Assembly (NCBI RefSeq): GCF_000013765.1
Contig: NC_007954.1
Location: forward strand, 3,162,001 to 3,226,000
Source of the DNA: Shewanella denitrificans OS217
GTDB taxonomy: Bacteria > Pseudomonadota > Gammaproteobacteria > Enterobacterales > Shewanellaceae
Direction of reading: 5' to 3'
DNA: 64,000 nucleotides
A program made the position numbers and the translations under genes. Position 1 is the first letter of the stretch; each line of letters begins with the position of its first letter. The notes beneath the pieces were generated by a model. That model did not search any database. It was not told the DNA's origin and saw only the letters and a program-made list of their open reading frames with translations. Shown piece after piece: positions 1 through 8,174 of this stretch.

Positions 1-1
1 C

Positions 2-646
2 GGCTCAATCAATCAGGCCTGTATCGAAGCAGGCGCCAGTGAGCACACCCGCAAACTGCTTGCTACCACAGAAATGGCCGATGTGACCATGGCGCCGGCG
101 GCAGACATGTTTGAGATGGGGGTTAAACTACAGGTCGTTAAGCGCGGCACCCTATTCCCCATGCGCGCCAACAAGTTATATGAAATTTATACCCGCTACG
201 ATTCAATAGAAGCCATTCCAGCGGATGAGCGTGAAAAGCTTGAGACTCAAGTGTTTAGATCGTCTCTTGATGAGATTTGGGCCGGCACTGTGGCCCACTT
301 TAACGAGCGAGACCCTAAGCAGATAGAGCGCGCCAAGGATAACCCTAAGCGCAAGATGGCACTGATTTTCCGCTGGTACTTAGGGCTATCGAGCCGCTGG
401 TCTAACACGGGCGAAGTTGGCCGTGAAATGGATTATCAAATCTGGGCAGGCCCGTCCCTTGGCGCCTTTAATGCTTGGGCGAAGGACAGCTATTTAGATG
501 ATTATCGCGAACGCCGAGCGGTGGATTTAGCCAAGCACATGATGCATGGCGCCGCCTACCAAGCGAGGATTAATTTACTCCACTCCCAAGGGGTGAGCAT
601 TCCAGTGAATTTACAACGCTGGAAACCACAGGACAAGGTGAGTTAA
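2..646 (+). CDS. pfaD: PfaD, enoyl reductase of PUFA synthase (3' part)
   Basis: This is the last 214 residues of a gene that begins before the window; the frame is open from base 2. It matches the C-terminal part of PfaD, the flavin-dependent 2-nitropropane-dioxygenase-like enoyl reductase that works with the PfaABC synthase to make EPA or DHA in marine bacteria. Recognisable stretches include TTEMADVTMAPAADMFEMG and the run around FRWYLGLSSRWSN. The FMN-binding barrel itself lies outside the window. A strong terminator follows, so pfaD is probably the last gene of its operon. Family assignment is by recognition of the sequence and is fairly sure. Confidence 0.9.
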   Translation, partial: GSINQACIEAGASEHTRKLLATTEMADVTMAPAADMFEMGVKLQVVKRGTLFPMRANKLYEIYTRYDSIEAIPADEREKLETQVFRSSLDEIWAGTVAHFNERDPKQIERAKDNPKRKMALIFRWYLGLSSRWSNTGEVGREMDYQIWAGPSLGAFNAWAKDSYLDDYRERRAVDLAKHMMHGAAYQARINLLHSQGVSIPVNLQRWKPQDKVS

Positions 647-658
647 ACTGCGTCAACC

Positions 659-688
659 AAGAGCCCACATTGTGGGCTCTTTTATTTT
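659..688 (+). terminator. Rho-independent terminator after pfaD
   Basis: A 9-bp perfect stem (GAGCCCACA, one-base loop, TGTGGGCTC at 661-679) is followed by TTTTATTTT. It lies 13 bases after the pfaD stop codon and before the next start. Confidence 0.85.
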
Positions 689-719
689 CAGGGCCATTGC
701 CAACAGACGAGAACATTCG

Positions 720-977
720 ATGAGCGACACTCAAAAGTTAGATTTCTCCGCCATTAACGACACCACGGAAAAATCCTTTATTGCGCAGAAAAACTTGATC
801 AAGCGAGTGTTAAAAGGCACACCGAGTCAGTGCCCTGAATGTCAAAAACCACTGACCTTGCGCTTACCTAGCCAGGCTAACAAGCACTCAGCAGACACGC
901 CTCCGGCAGGCATATTCTGCGCCAAAGGCTGTACGGATATAGAGCTGGATATGGAAGCGGTGAATAAGCTTAAATGA
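720..977 (+). CDS. Small zinc-ribbon-like protein, unknown function
   Basis: This 85-residue protein starts at ATG 720; an in-frame GTG at 672 lies inside the preceding terminator stem and is unlikely. It has two cysteine pairs, CPEC and CAKGC, about 35 residues apart, which looks like a four-cysteine zinc ribbon. There is no signal peptide or membrane segment. I do not recognise a named family. It is downstream of pfaD but separated from it by a terminator, so it is probably expressed on its own. Confidence 0.7.
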   Translation: MSDTQKLDFSAINDTTEKSFIAQKNLIKRVLKGTPSQCPECQKPLTLRLPSQANKHSADTPPAGIFCAKGCTDIELDMEAVNKLK

Positions 978-1175
978 AACGAACGGCGCGTTGCGCCTAC
1001 CGAACGCCCTGCGGGCTACAGAATACGGTTTTCGGTAAACAAGTGTTCTGTTTTTCGTAAGCGTAGCGTTCAGTTGTCCGTTATCCTGTTTTTCCCGTAA
1101 GCGTAGCGTACAGTTATCGCCTCTAGACTCTAGCAGCGAAGCGACCTCGAAAACCTAAGGTCACCCTAAGACCAA
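978..1175. repeat. Mosaic intergenic repeat (copy A)
   Basis: This segment holds short palindromic modules such as GTAAGCGTAGCGT (twice) and GCAGCGAAGCGACC, plus CTAGACTCTAG. The same kinds of module recur at 7040, 10712, 12366, 43065, 44500 and 45068. It contains no gene. It probably forms small hairpins at transcript ends. Confidence 0.7.
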
Positions 1176-1212
1176 CCTAATTCAAAGTGTGACCTATTAC
1201 TGCATATGTAAA

Positions 1213-1503
1213 TTACTGCATATGTAAAAAATCTGTCTTGACCATGTCGACCAGTTCTCTGGCTCTTTGGGCTTGTTTTGCAGAAAAACTCTCTGGGTAA
1301 TCGTAATAAAACTGCACATTGTGGCCTTTAAGCTTCTCGGCTATGGTGAAGCGCAAGCCTTCCACATAACCTTCTTGCTGTTTGAGCCAGGTATTCATGC
1401 TGGCAATATCGCCCTCAGCGCCAGGATGGATATCCATATTGCGGCTAGGGACTTCTATCTTTCTCACACTGTTCATATTGTTACTTAACGTATTATCGCT
1501 CAT
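1213..1503 (-). CDS. Small cytoplasmic protein, unknown function
   Basis: This is a 96-residue soluble protein. The start at ATG 1503 is chosen because GGAG lies 8 bases upstream; the longer reading from 1530 lacks such a site. The sequence is hydrophilic with a charged C-terminal helix (residues about 65-95) and no cysteine cluster, signal peptide or membrane segment. I do not recognise a family. It ends next to the mosaic repeat. An even smaller reading frame (1547-1645) lies just upstream on the same strand and could be co-transcribed. Confidence 0.65.
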   Translation of the reverse strand: MSDNTLSNNMNSVRKIEVPSRNMDIHPGAEGDIASMNTWLKQQEGYVEGLRFTIAEKLKGHNVQFYYDYPESFSAKQAQRARELVDMVKTDFLHMQ

Positions 1504-1546
1504 GCTCACTCCAAAATGATTTGTCACCACGCTTATAAGACGCTTA

Positions 1547-1645
1547 CTACCTGTAATTGGCAGTTTGCGCTAAGTCGAATTGGCTCCAATCAATTTCCGC
1601 ATCCGTTGATTTACACCATTGCAATGGATTTAATCCCACAGACAT
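1547..1645 (-). CDS. Possible 32-residue small protein or gene remnant
   Basis: A short frame opens at ATG 1645 and encodes a tryptophan-containing, protein-like sequence (GLNPLQWCKSTDAEIDWSQ in its first two thirds). There is no clear ribosome binding site, and the frame stays open only a few codons upstream of the ATG. It may be a small protein co-transcribed with 1213-1503, or the tail of a decayed gene. The evidence is only the protein-like composition. Confidence 0.25.
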   Translation of the reverse strand: MSVGLNPLQWCKSTDAEIDWSQFDLAQTANYR

Positions 1646-1795
1646 GAACTCATTCGGGCAACAGCCATGGTTCGACGACTTGTTTTATTAGTTTGCTTCA
1701 TTGGCTTTGTAAACAAACTGTTATCAATCGAGATTACTCCTATTTTTGCCTCAAACAAGTACGACCTGTTGCAGCAAACTCGTAATAGAGAATTT

Positions 1796-1830
1796 ATTTC
1801 GGTTTTTTTTCATTCGCCGCGAACCGAAAT
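1796..1830. promoter_or_regulatory. Perfect inverted repeat upstream of the ECF sigma operon
   Basis: ATTTCGGTT (1796-1804) and AACCGAAAT (1822-1830) form a 9-bp perfect inverted repeat with a 17-base spacer, about 90 bases before the first gene of the sigma-factor operon. The position suits an operator or a leader hairpin. No regulator can be named. Apart from this and the 32-residue frame, I see nothing in 1504-1916. Confidence 0.35.
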
Positions 1831-1916
1831 CAATAACTGCGGCCTCTTATCTATTGTGAGTGAGCACAAAGAGCATTTCGCACCTTGTTCATCTCGATTA
1901 CAAAAGAGGATAAACC

Positions 1917-2120
1917 ATGTTTTATGTTAAAAATTTACCCAGATGGAAACGCTTTGCCCGAGTGATTGCCGGAGCAGCTATGATTTCCTGTGGCGCCATA
2001 GGCTTAAGTGGCCTAGCTTTGGGTTACTTGATCACCGCCGTGGGCATTTTCACTGCCATCACAGGCTTTATCGGTTTTTGCCCTATGTGTGCGTTCGCTG
2101 TACCGAGGAAAAAGAATTAA
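1917..2120 (+). CDS. DUF2892 (YgaP-type) inner-membrane protein with CPMC
   Basis: This 67-residue protein has a basic N-terminus (KNLPRWKRFAR) and two hydrophobic helices (about 14-35 and 36-54), then GFCPMCAF with Cys55 and Cys58. This is the layout of DUF2892, the membrane domain found at the end of YgaP rhodaneses. AGAGGA precedes the ATG by about 7 bases. The stop codon overlaps the start of the sigma gene (TAATG), so the two are translationally coupled. The CxxC next to a membrane helix could be redox-active or bind metal; that is inference. Confidence 0.8.
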   Translation: MFYVKNLPRWKRFARVIAGAAMISCGAIGLSGLALGYLITAVGIFTAITGFIGFCPMCAFAVPRKKN

Positions 2121-2656
2121 TGACCCAGCCTGCCAATACCACTAGATACGATGCGCACATGTTTGAGCTTGCCCGCGCCGGTGATGAAGTTGCCATCAAT
2201 AATTTGGTGATCGCCACCCAGCCCGATATTCGCCGCTACGCTAAGCTTTCTTGCGCCGCCGCGAATGTCGATGACGCGGTGCAGGAAACACTGTGGCTAC
2301 TATCGAAACGCATTGGCACGGTTAAGATGCTGGCATCCTTGCCAGCTTGGTTATTTACTGTGGTAAAACGTGAATGTTTTCGCGTGGCGCAAAAAGCCCA
2401 TTTACTCAAGGGCGCCGAAGATATTGATGGCTTTGCCGATGATTTACAGCTGTCCCATAGGCCGGAAAATGAACTCAGATTGGATCTCATCCGCGCCATT
2501 CAATCTTTACCCGAACATTATCGCCATCTGGTGTTACTGAGGGATATCAATGGCATGACGATAGAAGAGATTGCCGATGAGTTGAATCGCTCCAGAGAGA
2601 GTGTTAAAGCTCAGCTTCATCGAGCGCGGCTGTTGATCCGTGAGTACCTGATTTAA
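2120..2656 (+). CDS. ECF-type sigma-70 family RNA polymerase sigma factor
   Basis: This 178-residue protein has sigma region 2 at about 20-90, including DDAVQETLWLLSKRI and the promoter-melting stretch PAWLFTVVKRECFR. Region 4 lies at about 122-175 with the helix-turn-helix MTIEEIADELNRSRESVKAQLHRAR. Its size is typical of extracytoplasmic-function sigmas. The start overlaps the stop of the upstream DUF2892 gene, with GAGGAAAAAG as ribosome site. A longer frame open from 1943 runs through the upstream gene and is rejected. No anti-sigma gene of a known type is adjacent; instead there is a CPxC membrane protein on each side. Confidence 0.9.
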   Translation: MTQPANTTRYDAHMFELARAGDEVAINNLVIATQPDIRRYAKLSCAAANVDDAVQETLWLLSKRIGTVKMLASLPAWLFTVVKRECFRVAQKAHLLKGAEDIDGFADDLQLSHRPENELRLDLIRAIQSLPEHYRHLVLLRDINGMTIEEIADELNRSRESVKAQLHRARLLIREYLI

Positions 2657-2712
2657 GAGTATACGGCTTAGTGAGCACTTGATTTAAACGTGAAATTTAA
2701 AGGTGAAAGACT

Positions 2713-2967
2713 ATGTTAGATAAAAGCTTGTTTGCCAGTAGCAGCCTCACCGAGCACTTAGTGCGCGGGATCTTAGGACTTGCCCTATTGTGGTTGGCGA
2801 TAGACATAGCTGCCGAGCAGCCATGGGCATCCCTAGGTCTTGGAGTGCTGATGATTATCGCATTCAAAGGTTGCCCCGTGTGCTGGACTATAGGTCTGTT
2901 TGAAACCTTGTATCTGAAGTGGACGCAGTTAAAAAACCGTTTTAAAACGTCAACACTTTTACCTTAG
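2713..2967 (+). CDS. Second DUF2892-like membrane protein with CPVC
   Basis: This 84-residue protein has hydrophobic helices at about 17-33 and 38-52, then FKGCPVCWTIGLFETLYLKW with Cys54 and Cys57. It resembles the protein at 1917 in layout though not in detail, and belongs to the same YgaP-membrane-domain type. GGTGAAAG precedes the start. It is 56 bases after the sigma gene and probably in the same operon. The two proteins could be partners of the sigma factor; nothing in the sequence proves this. Confidence 0.75.
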   Translation: MLDKSLFASSSLTEHLVRGILGLALLWLAIDIAAEQPWASLGLGVLMIIAFKGCPVCWTIGLFETLYLKWTQLKNRFKTSTLLP

Positions 2968-3323
2968 GGAAGAACCTAGGTCCTAGATTTTTGATTTTTG
3001 ATTTTTGATTTTAGGAGTTAGGCTCAAGTGCTGAGTTGATGTTAGTCATCTTTGACTGCCGCATATTAATGTACATTAATGTAAGCACTGGTCTCATGGA
3101 GACACTTGAGCCTTGTGGAGCCAGGTTAAAAGCTTAAGAAAAAATATCTATGATGGACTTGAGATTTGTGGAATAAACGGCGCTCACAGGACATCTTCAC
3201 TATGATCTTGAGTTCATTTAAAAGGTGAAGCCAGTTTGAGCTATAAAATGTTATTTTAGTGAACTATGATAAGCTTAAAACATAACACTTCTGACCGATT
3301 GACAACACTACAAGGCCTAACGA
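2968..3323. repeat. Gene-free stretch with tandem repeat and a flanked palindromic element
   Basis: After the membrane-protein gene come CCTAGGTCCTAG (a mosaic-repeat module) and a GATTTTT heptamer repeated about three times (2988-3012). Next is a 92-base element bounded by GGCTCAAGTG (3021-3030) and CACTTGAGCC (3103-3112), which contains the palindrome ATTAATGTACATTAAT (3065-3080). The outer arms are perfect 10-bp inverted repeats, so the whole could fold into one long hairpin. No coding frame is convincing. Confidence 0.5.
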
Positions 3324-4064
3324 ATGCAGTTTAGTCGTCTATTAGTATGCTTTTTACTATGCTTTTTACTTTTTTCCCCACAGCTTAGCAGTGCAGACGA
3401 GTTTCAGTATGCTTCTATCGAAGGCTTGTTTGAACAAAAAGTCGGTGAAATTGTTCTACCTCAAATCTACCAAAAACTGGGGCACAGCATCAGCATCATC
3501 TCAATGCCCGGCAAACGGGCACAGATGGAGGCCATCATGGGCCGTAAAGATGGGGAAATCATGAGGATTTTTACCTATGGCATTGAAAATCCTAACATGG
3601 TCAGAGTGCCTACCTCTTATTATCATCTTGAAACCATGGCCTTCGCTCATAAAGACAGCCAAATAACACTCAACTCCAAAGCCGACCTTGGCAAATATAA
3701 CGTATTAAAAGTGCTTGGGGTTAAGCACACCAATAACATTACCCAGGGCCTGACTCACGTGTACGACTTTAATGACACTCAGGATATGTTTACCGCCCTT
3801 GGCCAGAAGCGCACCAGTTTGGCGCTGACCAATACCACGGACGGCTTATACATGATTAAAAAGCTTGGATTGACTCATATTGTTCCCCTTAGGCCTGCAC
3901 TGGCAAATCTTGAACTGTACCACTACATTCACCCTGCAGTTATTGAAGAAAACCCAAGTTTACTCCAAGGACTCGATACAACTATTCAGGCCATGAAACA
4001 AAGTGGAGAATTAGCCAGTCTACTGAGGCAAGCCGAAGAGCAAGTGTTAGCTAGCCTGCCATGA
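3324..4064 (+). CDS. Periplasmic binding protein, transporter family-3-like
   Basis: This 246-residue protein has a clear signal peptide: a hydrophobic core at about 6-18 and a likely cut after the SSA at 22-24. The rest resembles bacterial extracellular solute-binding protein family 3 (amino-acid-binding fold), with the typical mid-region hinge and a C-terminal helix. No permease or ATPase gene is adjacent. In Shewanella such orphan proteins are common and their ligands are mostly unknown. Its last 18 bases overlap the 3' end of the convergent FAH-family gene. Confidence 0.75.
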   Translation: MQFSRLLVCFLLCFLLFSPQLSSADEFQYASIEGLFEQKVGEIVLPQIYQKLGHSISIISMPGKRAQMEAIMGRKDGEIMRIFTYGIENPNMVRVPTSYYHLETMAFAHKDSQITLNSKADLGKYNVLKVLGVKHTNNITQGLTHVYDFNDTQDMFTALGQKRTSLALTNTTDGLYMIKKLGLTHIVPLRPALANLELYHYIHPAVIEENPSLLQGLDTTIQAMKQSGELASLLRQAEEQVLASLP

Positions 4065-4718
4065 GACGCTTAAGGTAGGCGTTTGTGAGTTTATTTTTTC
4101 ACCATCCAGTGGGCCTTGCCACAGACGAGCCTGATACAGCCCACCAGCTTGTAAAACACCGACTCCTTTAGGTGTGCCTGTCATCACAATATCGCCATCT
4201 TCCAATGTCATAAATTCACTGATCGACTGTAAGATTTGTTGCGGCGAATACAGCATCAAGGCGCTATCGCCCCGCTGTAATAGCTGGCCCTCGAGTTCGA
4301 ACTCGAAACTCCATGGTAAAGTCATCAAGGATTGCTGCGCATCTAGGCAGACAAACTCACTGAACACCGCCGAGCCATCGAAGGCTTTCGCTCTCTCCCA
4401 AGGCAATCCTTTTGACTTTAACTTGCCTTGCAATTCACGCTTGGTCAAATCTAACCCTAAACCCACTGCCGCAAACGTGCCGTCTTTAACTAAGAAACAC
4501 AGCTCGGCTTCATAATGGATAGCCTCCTGTGAAAATGCGATGAGATGATGGCTGATAGCAGAGTTGGGCTTAAGAAACACCACCATATCGTCGGGCAATT
4601 CGTTACCTAGCTCATGAATGTGATCCACATAATTACGGCCAATACAGATCAATTTAGATGGCGCCAGCTTCTCATTATTGCCATGAGTGCCTCGCAGAGT
4701 GATTTCTCGTAATGCCAC
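4047..4718 (-). CDS. Fumarylacetoacetate hydrolase (FAH) family protein
   Basis: This 223-residue protein starts at GTG 4718, with AGAGGA 7 bases upstream. Conserved FAH features include CIGRNYVDHIHELGN, FLKPNSAI, the metal-ligand stretch HYEAELCFLV and the C-terminal MTGTPKGVG. Its size and motifs are closest to single-domain members such as YcgM, which cleave acylpyruvates or decarboxylate oxaloacetate with a divalent metal. The substrate cannot be read from sequence. It is convergent with, and slightly overlaps, the binding-protein gene. Confidence 0.88.
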   Translation of the reverse strand: MALREITLRGTHGNNEKLAPSKLICIGRNYVDHIHELGNELPDDMVVFLKPNSAISHHLIAFSQEAIHYEAELCFLVKDGTFAAVGLGLDLTKRELQGKLKSKGLPWERAKAFDGSAVFSEFVCLDAQQSLMTLPWSFEFELEGQLLQRGDSALMLYSPQQILQSISEFMTLEDGDIVMTGTPKGVGVLQAGGLYQARLWQGPLDGEKINSQTPTLSVSWQAS

Positions 4719-4994
4719 TGTGTGTTCCTCTTATCAAATTTCGCGGTAGACCGCATCGCTAAATACATTAAACCCATAAGTATTCAGCAAAATATGGCGT
4801 TTATTCTACTACAATCAATATGCTTGAACAGCAAAGGAGATGCACATTTATCAAACAAGCGTTTGCATTCAACGGGCAAACAAAAGTAACATGAAACCAA
4901 CAAAGCCCCAGATAATTCAACATCTATCTCACTGAGTTTGTCACTGATAAGCAAAGACAAACTGGAGCAATAATAACAATAATGGCCATTAAAC

Positions 4995-7022
4995 ATGCTT
5001 AAGATAACAATCAAACAGAAAATTGCCATAGGGTTTGCATCAATAGGACTGTTATTGCTTGCTGGGACAAGCTTTTTCTATTCATCCTTAACCAAAATCC
5101 AAACAGCCAATTATAATATTGAAACACTGGCAGTGCCTGTTCAACAGCAAAGTAACCAGTTACAACTGGCATTACTTAAAATGGCCAAGCTCAATAGCCA
5201 AGCCTTTGCCCAATCCAAACGAGTTAACATAGAGGCAAGTCTTGCCGAGTACCAGACAATACATTCCCAATATCAACAGATCCAGACTGAACTTGCACAA
5301 AAAGTGTCAGATCAAACTCAGATGCAAACCGCATTAGCCAAAGCCCAAGAGCATTTTTTAGCCTACTCACAGTACACAAATAATATGTTTACTGAAAAGC
5401 TTGCCATTGATGCCGCTATCGAAGCCTTTAAAACCTTAGACAGTAATTTCAAGCAAGCCAGAACAAATGCCAGTAATGCCATGATAGATTTAGAGATCAT
5501 TGATGCTGGCGATCAAGCAGCCCTGTTAAATGATGTTATCGCGACGGGAACGCGGGTCGATGATATGTTGTACACCTTAGGCAATTCATTGATGGATCTT
5601 GGCCGCATAAAGCAAATGGATGCACTGCAAACCCATAAACAAGACGTGGGCTTTTTACTGAGCAATATCCGAAGTAATTTTGATTATCTCAAGCAGCAAG
5701 CCTATGGTTTGCCCGCCGACGATACCTTAGCCCAATTTGACACTGAGCTAGTGTTGATTCTTAAGTTGCTCGAGACACCTGGGGAGCTTTATTTAGCTCA
5801 AGAGCAAGTGATCAAAAACCAGCTTGCTGCCGAAGTTTCCCACACTCAAGCCGACCAAGTATTCAAGAGTAATTTCGCCGCATTAAATCAATTAGTCGCC
5901 CTTGCTGATAAACGCTTCGAAAATTTACAGCGAGTGGCCGACGATGAAATTAACGGCGCTCAGACCTTAGCCATGCTAATGACCTTAGTGTTTATACTCA
6001 TGGCCAGTTTTATTTATTTTTTCACCTCCAAAGCCATGCTAGGCCCTCTTAACGCCATAAACAAAGCCCTCGCACTCATCGCCAGCGGCGATTTATCTAA
6101 ACGCCTGACTAAACGCAATGAAGATGAGTTTGGTGTCTTGATGGATAACATGAATAAACTCAGTGACTCATTAGCGCATTTATTAGAAGGCATTAGCCGC
6201 GATGCCCACAAGTTAGACACCTCGGCCATCTCATCGCAAAAACAGGGAGAGAAGATAGCAGCATCGGCTAATGGCCAAATTAAGCGGGTGAAACAGGCTC
6301 GCGCCCTTGCCGAACAAATACATCACAGCTCAAATACTGTGCACACCCAAGCCGAAGAATCGGCCAATCAAATTTTGTTGGCGTCAAAGCTTGGCTTACA
6401 AGTCAAAGGTGTCGCCGACGACAACCAAAGGATCATTGAAAACCTCTCCAATAACTTAGGCGATTCAGTACAAGTCGTCACCCGTTTGAGTCAACACAGC
6501 AATAATATTGGCAGTATTTTGGTGACCATCAGCGCCATCGCCGAACAAACCAATTTATTGGCGTTAAATGCAGCCATTGAAGCGGCAAGAGCGGGCGAAA
6601 ATGGCCGAGGTTTTGCCGTAGTAGCGGATGAGGTCAGATCCTTGGCGTCACGCACTCAATCATCCACGGCCGAAATTCAAACCATGATTAATGCACTGCA
6701 ACAAGAAACTAAAAATGCAGTAACGGCCATAGGACAAGGTCAATCCCAGGCCAGTGATTGTGTCGAGCAGAGTAAGACGCTGCATGGCTCCATTGAACAA
6801 ATAGAGAACGCCTTGACTCAGATTAACTTAATGAGTCAAAGCATCAACCAAGCGGCTAATGAGCAAGTGAAATTTAGTCAGCAAATTGAAGATACCATGA
6901 TAGAAACGTCGGATGCGGCCGAACGAAATGCATCCGAGTCCAGTGCCATGGCCAAAGAAAGTGCCGAGTTGAATAACCTCGCCCACTCACTCACCACTTC
7001 GGTTGAACGATTTAAGCTGTAG
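4995..7022 (+). CDS. Methyl-accepting chemotaxis protein
   Basis: This 675-residue receptor has TM1 at about 9-29, a long periplasmic domain rich in predicted helix (30-325) and TM2 at about 325-347. A HAMP domain follows (about 348-400, including GPLNAINKALALIASGDLS), then a cytoplasmic signalling domain to the C-terminus. The hairpin tip is unmistakable at about residues 515-555, with EQTNLLALNAAIEAARAGE and GFAVVADEVRSLA. The periplasmic part looks like a helical-bundle ligand domain; the ligand is unknown. No other chemotaxis gene is near. The ribosome site is weak. Confidence 0.95.
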   Translation: MLKITIKQKIAIGFASIGLLLLAGTSFFYSSLTKIQTANYNIETLAVPVQQQSNQLQLALLKMAKLNSQAFAQSKRVNIEASLAEYQTIHSQYQQIQTELAQKVSDQTQMQTALAKAQEHFLAYSQYTNNMFTEKLAIDAAIEAFKTLDSNFKQARTNASNAMIDLEIIDAGDQAALLNDVIATGTRVDDMLYTLGNSLMDLGRIKQMDALQTHKQDVGFLLSNIRSNFDYLKQQAYGLPADDTLAQFDTELVLILKLLETPGELYLAQEQVIKNQLAAEVSHTQADQVFKSNFAALNQLVALADKRFENLQRVADDEINGAQTLAMLMTLVFILMASFIYFFTSKAMLGPLNAINKALALIASGDLSKRLTKRNEDEFGVLMDNMNKLSDSLAHLLEGISRDAHKLDTSAISSQKQGEKIAASANGQIKRVKQARALAEQIHHSSNTVHTQAEESANQILLASKLGLQVKGVADDNQRIIENLSNNLGDSVQVVTRLSQHSNNIGSILVTISAIAEQTNLLALNAAIEAARAGENGRGFAVVADEVRSLASRTQSSTAEIQTMINALQQETKNAVTAIGQGQSQASDCVEQSKTLHGSIEQIENALTQINLMSQSINQAANEQVKFSQQIEDTMIETSDAAERNASESSAMAKESAELNNLAHSLTTSVERFKL

Positions 7023-7039
7023 CGGCAGAGAATCGCGTT

Positions 7040-7160
7040 GCTCCTTCTAGATCCTAGGAGCTCACAGGTTCGCCGAGAGCGTCGCTTCGCTCCTTCTAGG
7101 TTCTAACAGCGAAGCGCCCTAGCAGACCGAAGGTCGCCCTAGCAGCCGCAGGCGCTCTGT
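7040..7160. repeat. Mosaic intergenic repeat (copy B)
   Basis: This lies between two convergent genes. Modules present are CTAGATCCTAGGAGC, GCGTCGCTTCGCTCC, CTTCTAGGTTCTA, GCAGCGAAGCGCCCTAGCAG, GACCGAAGGTCGCCC and GCCGCAGGCGCTC, ending in a T run. Each module is a small palindrome. It could act as a two-way terminator. Confidence 0.75.
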
Positions 7161-7163
7161 TTT

Positions 7164-8174
7164 TTAAGCATATTCCGCTAAGAAATCATCCAAGTTATCG
7201 TTGGCGACTTCGATTTCATCACCGGCAAATTGGGCGATATGAAACAAGGCTTCACCTTCATTGGTCACAGGTATGTTGCTAATGCCTATGATGATCCCAT
7301 CCGTTGGTGCAATCAGCGCCACTGATTCGCCGCCATGGGGGTTGACCACATGAGCCAAAATATTGCCCTTGCTGACACGCTCACCGAGTTTTAACTTCAC
7401 ATTGATGAGTCCATCAGACTCGCTGCGCACCCAATAGCTGCGACTGGCGTTAACGCTAGTTTTGGCACGTACTTTGCCCTTGATCATGCCAAGGCTGCGC
7501 ATCACGTTCATCACCCCGGTTAAGCCTGACTTAATGGAGAGATCGCTAAATCGCAGCGCTTCACCCGCCTCATACAGAATACAAGGCACATTAAGCTCGT
7601 TAGCATAGCCGCGCATGGAACCCTCGCGGGCTTTCGATGACATAATCACAGGCGCGCCAAAGGCATTGGCCATATCCAGCATGACAGGACTGTCGGTATC
7701 ACAGCGAATTTGCGGCAAGTTTTCTCTGTGAATAGCCCCAGTGTGCAAATCAATAATATGCGTTGCACGGGTCACTAACTGGCTTGAAAAAAGATTCGCT
7801 AAACGGCTGGCTAAGGCCCCTTTGGGGCTGCCAGGAAAGCAGCGATTAAGATCGCGCCTATCCGGCAAATAACGCGACTGATGAATAAAGCCAAACACAT
7901 TCACCACAGGCACCACAAGTAAGGTACCCGCTAAGGTTTTAGCATTAATACGGCTCAATAAGCGTCGGCATATTTCTATGCCGTTAAGCTCATCGCCGTG
8001 AATGGCCGCACACACCAATAGCACTGGGCCTGGTTTGCTGCCATGGAACACTTCTACGTGTAATTCCATCGGCGTATCGTTATACAATTTCGCTGCAGGT
8101 AACTTAACACTTTCTTGGCTGCCCGCTTTTACGCTGCAATCACCAAATTCAAATGCTTCACGCTTTTTAACCAT
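7164..8174 (-). CDS. Succinylglutamate desuccinylase/aspartoacylase family protein (rim operon)
   Basis: This 336-residue member of the zinc-dependent AstE/ASPA deacylase family carries AAIHGDELNGIEI (zinc His and Glu) and HIIDLHTGA (third zinc His). A C-terminal segment, including LINVKLKLGERVSKGNILA, has a biotinyl/lipoyl-like beta fold. It starts by a one-base overlap (TAATG) with rimK. Iyer, Aravind and colleagues have noted the pairing of RimK ligases with such deacylases and a retropepsin-like protein. The likely role is trimming or reversing glutamate tails added by RimK; that is inference from context. Confidence 0.85.
   Translation of the reverse strand: MVKKREAFEFGDCSVKAGSQESVKLPAAKLYNDTPMELHVEVFHGSKPGPVLLVCAAIHGDELNGIEICRRLLSRINAKTLAGTLLVVPVVNVFGFIHQSRYLPDRRDLNRCFPGSPKGALASRLANLFSSQLVTRATHIIDLHTGAIHRENLPQIRCDTDSPVMLDMANAFGAPVIMSSKAREGSMRGYANELNVPCILYEAGEALRFSDLSIKSGLTGVMNVMRSLGMIKGKVRAKTSVNASRSYWVRSESDGLINVKLKLGERVSKGNILAHVVNPHGGESVALIAPTDGIIIGISNIPVTNEGEALFHIAQFAGDEIEVANDNLDDFLAEYA

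Noticed and set aside
1667..1930. 87-codon open frame before the sigma operon
   Set aside because: No ribosome site, composition is not protein-like, and it runs into the leader and start of the first real gene of the operon.
4784..5029. 81-codon frame on the minus strand upstream of the chemotaxis receptor
   Set aside because: It overlaps the receptor start on the other strand, has no ribosome site and its Cys/Tyr-rich sequence looks like chance translation.
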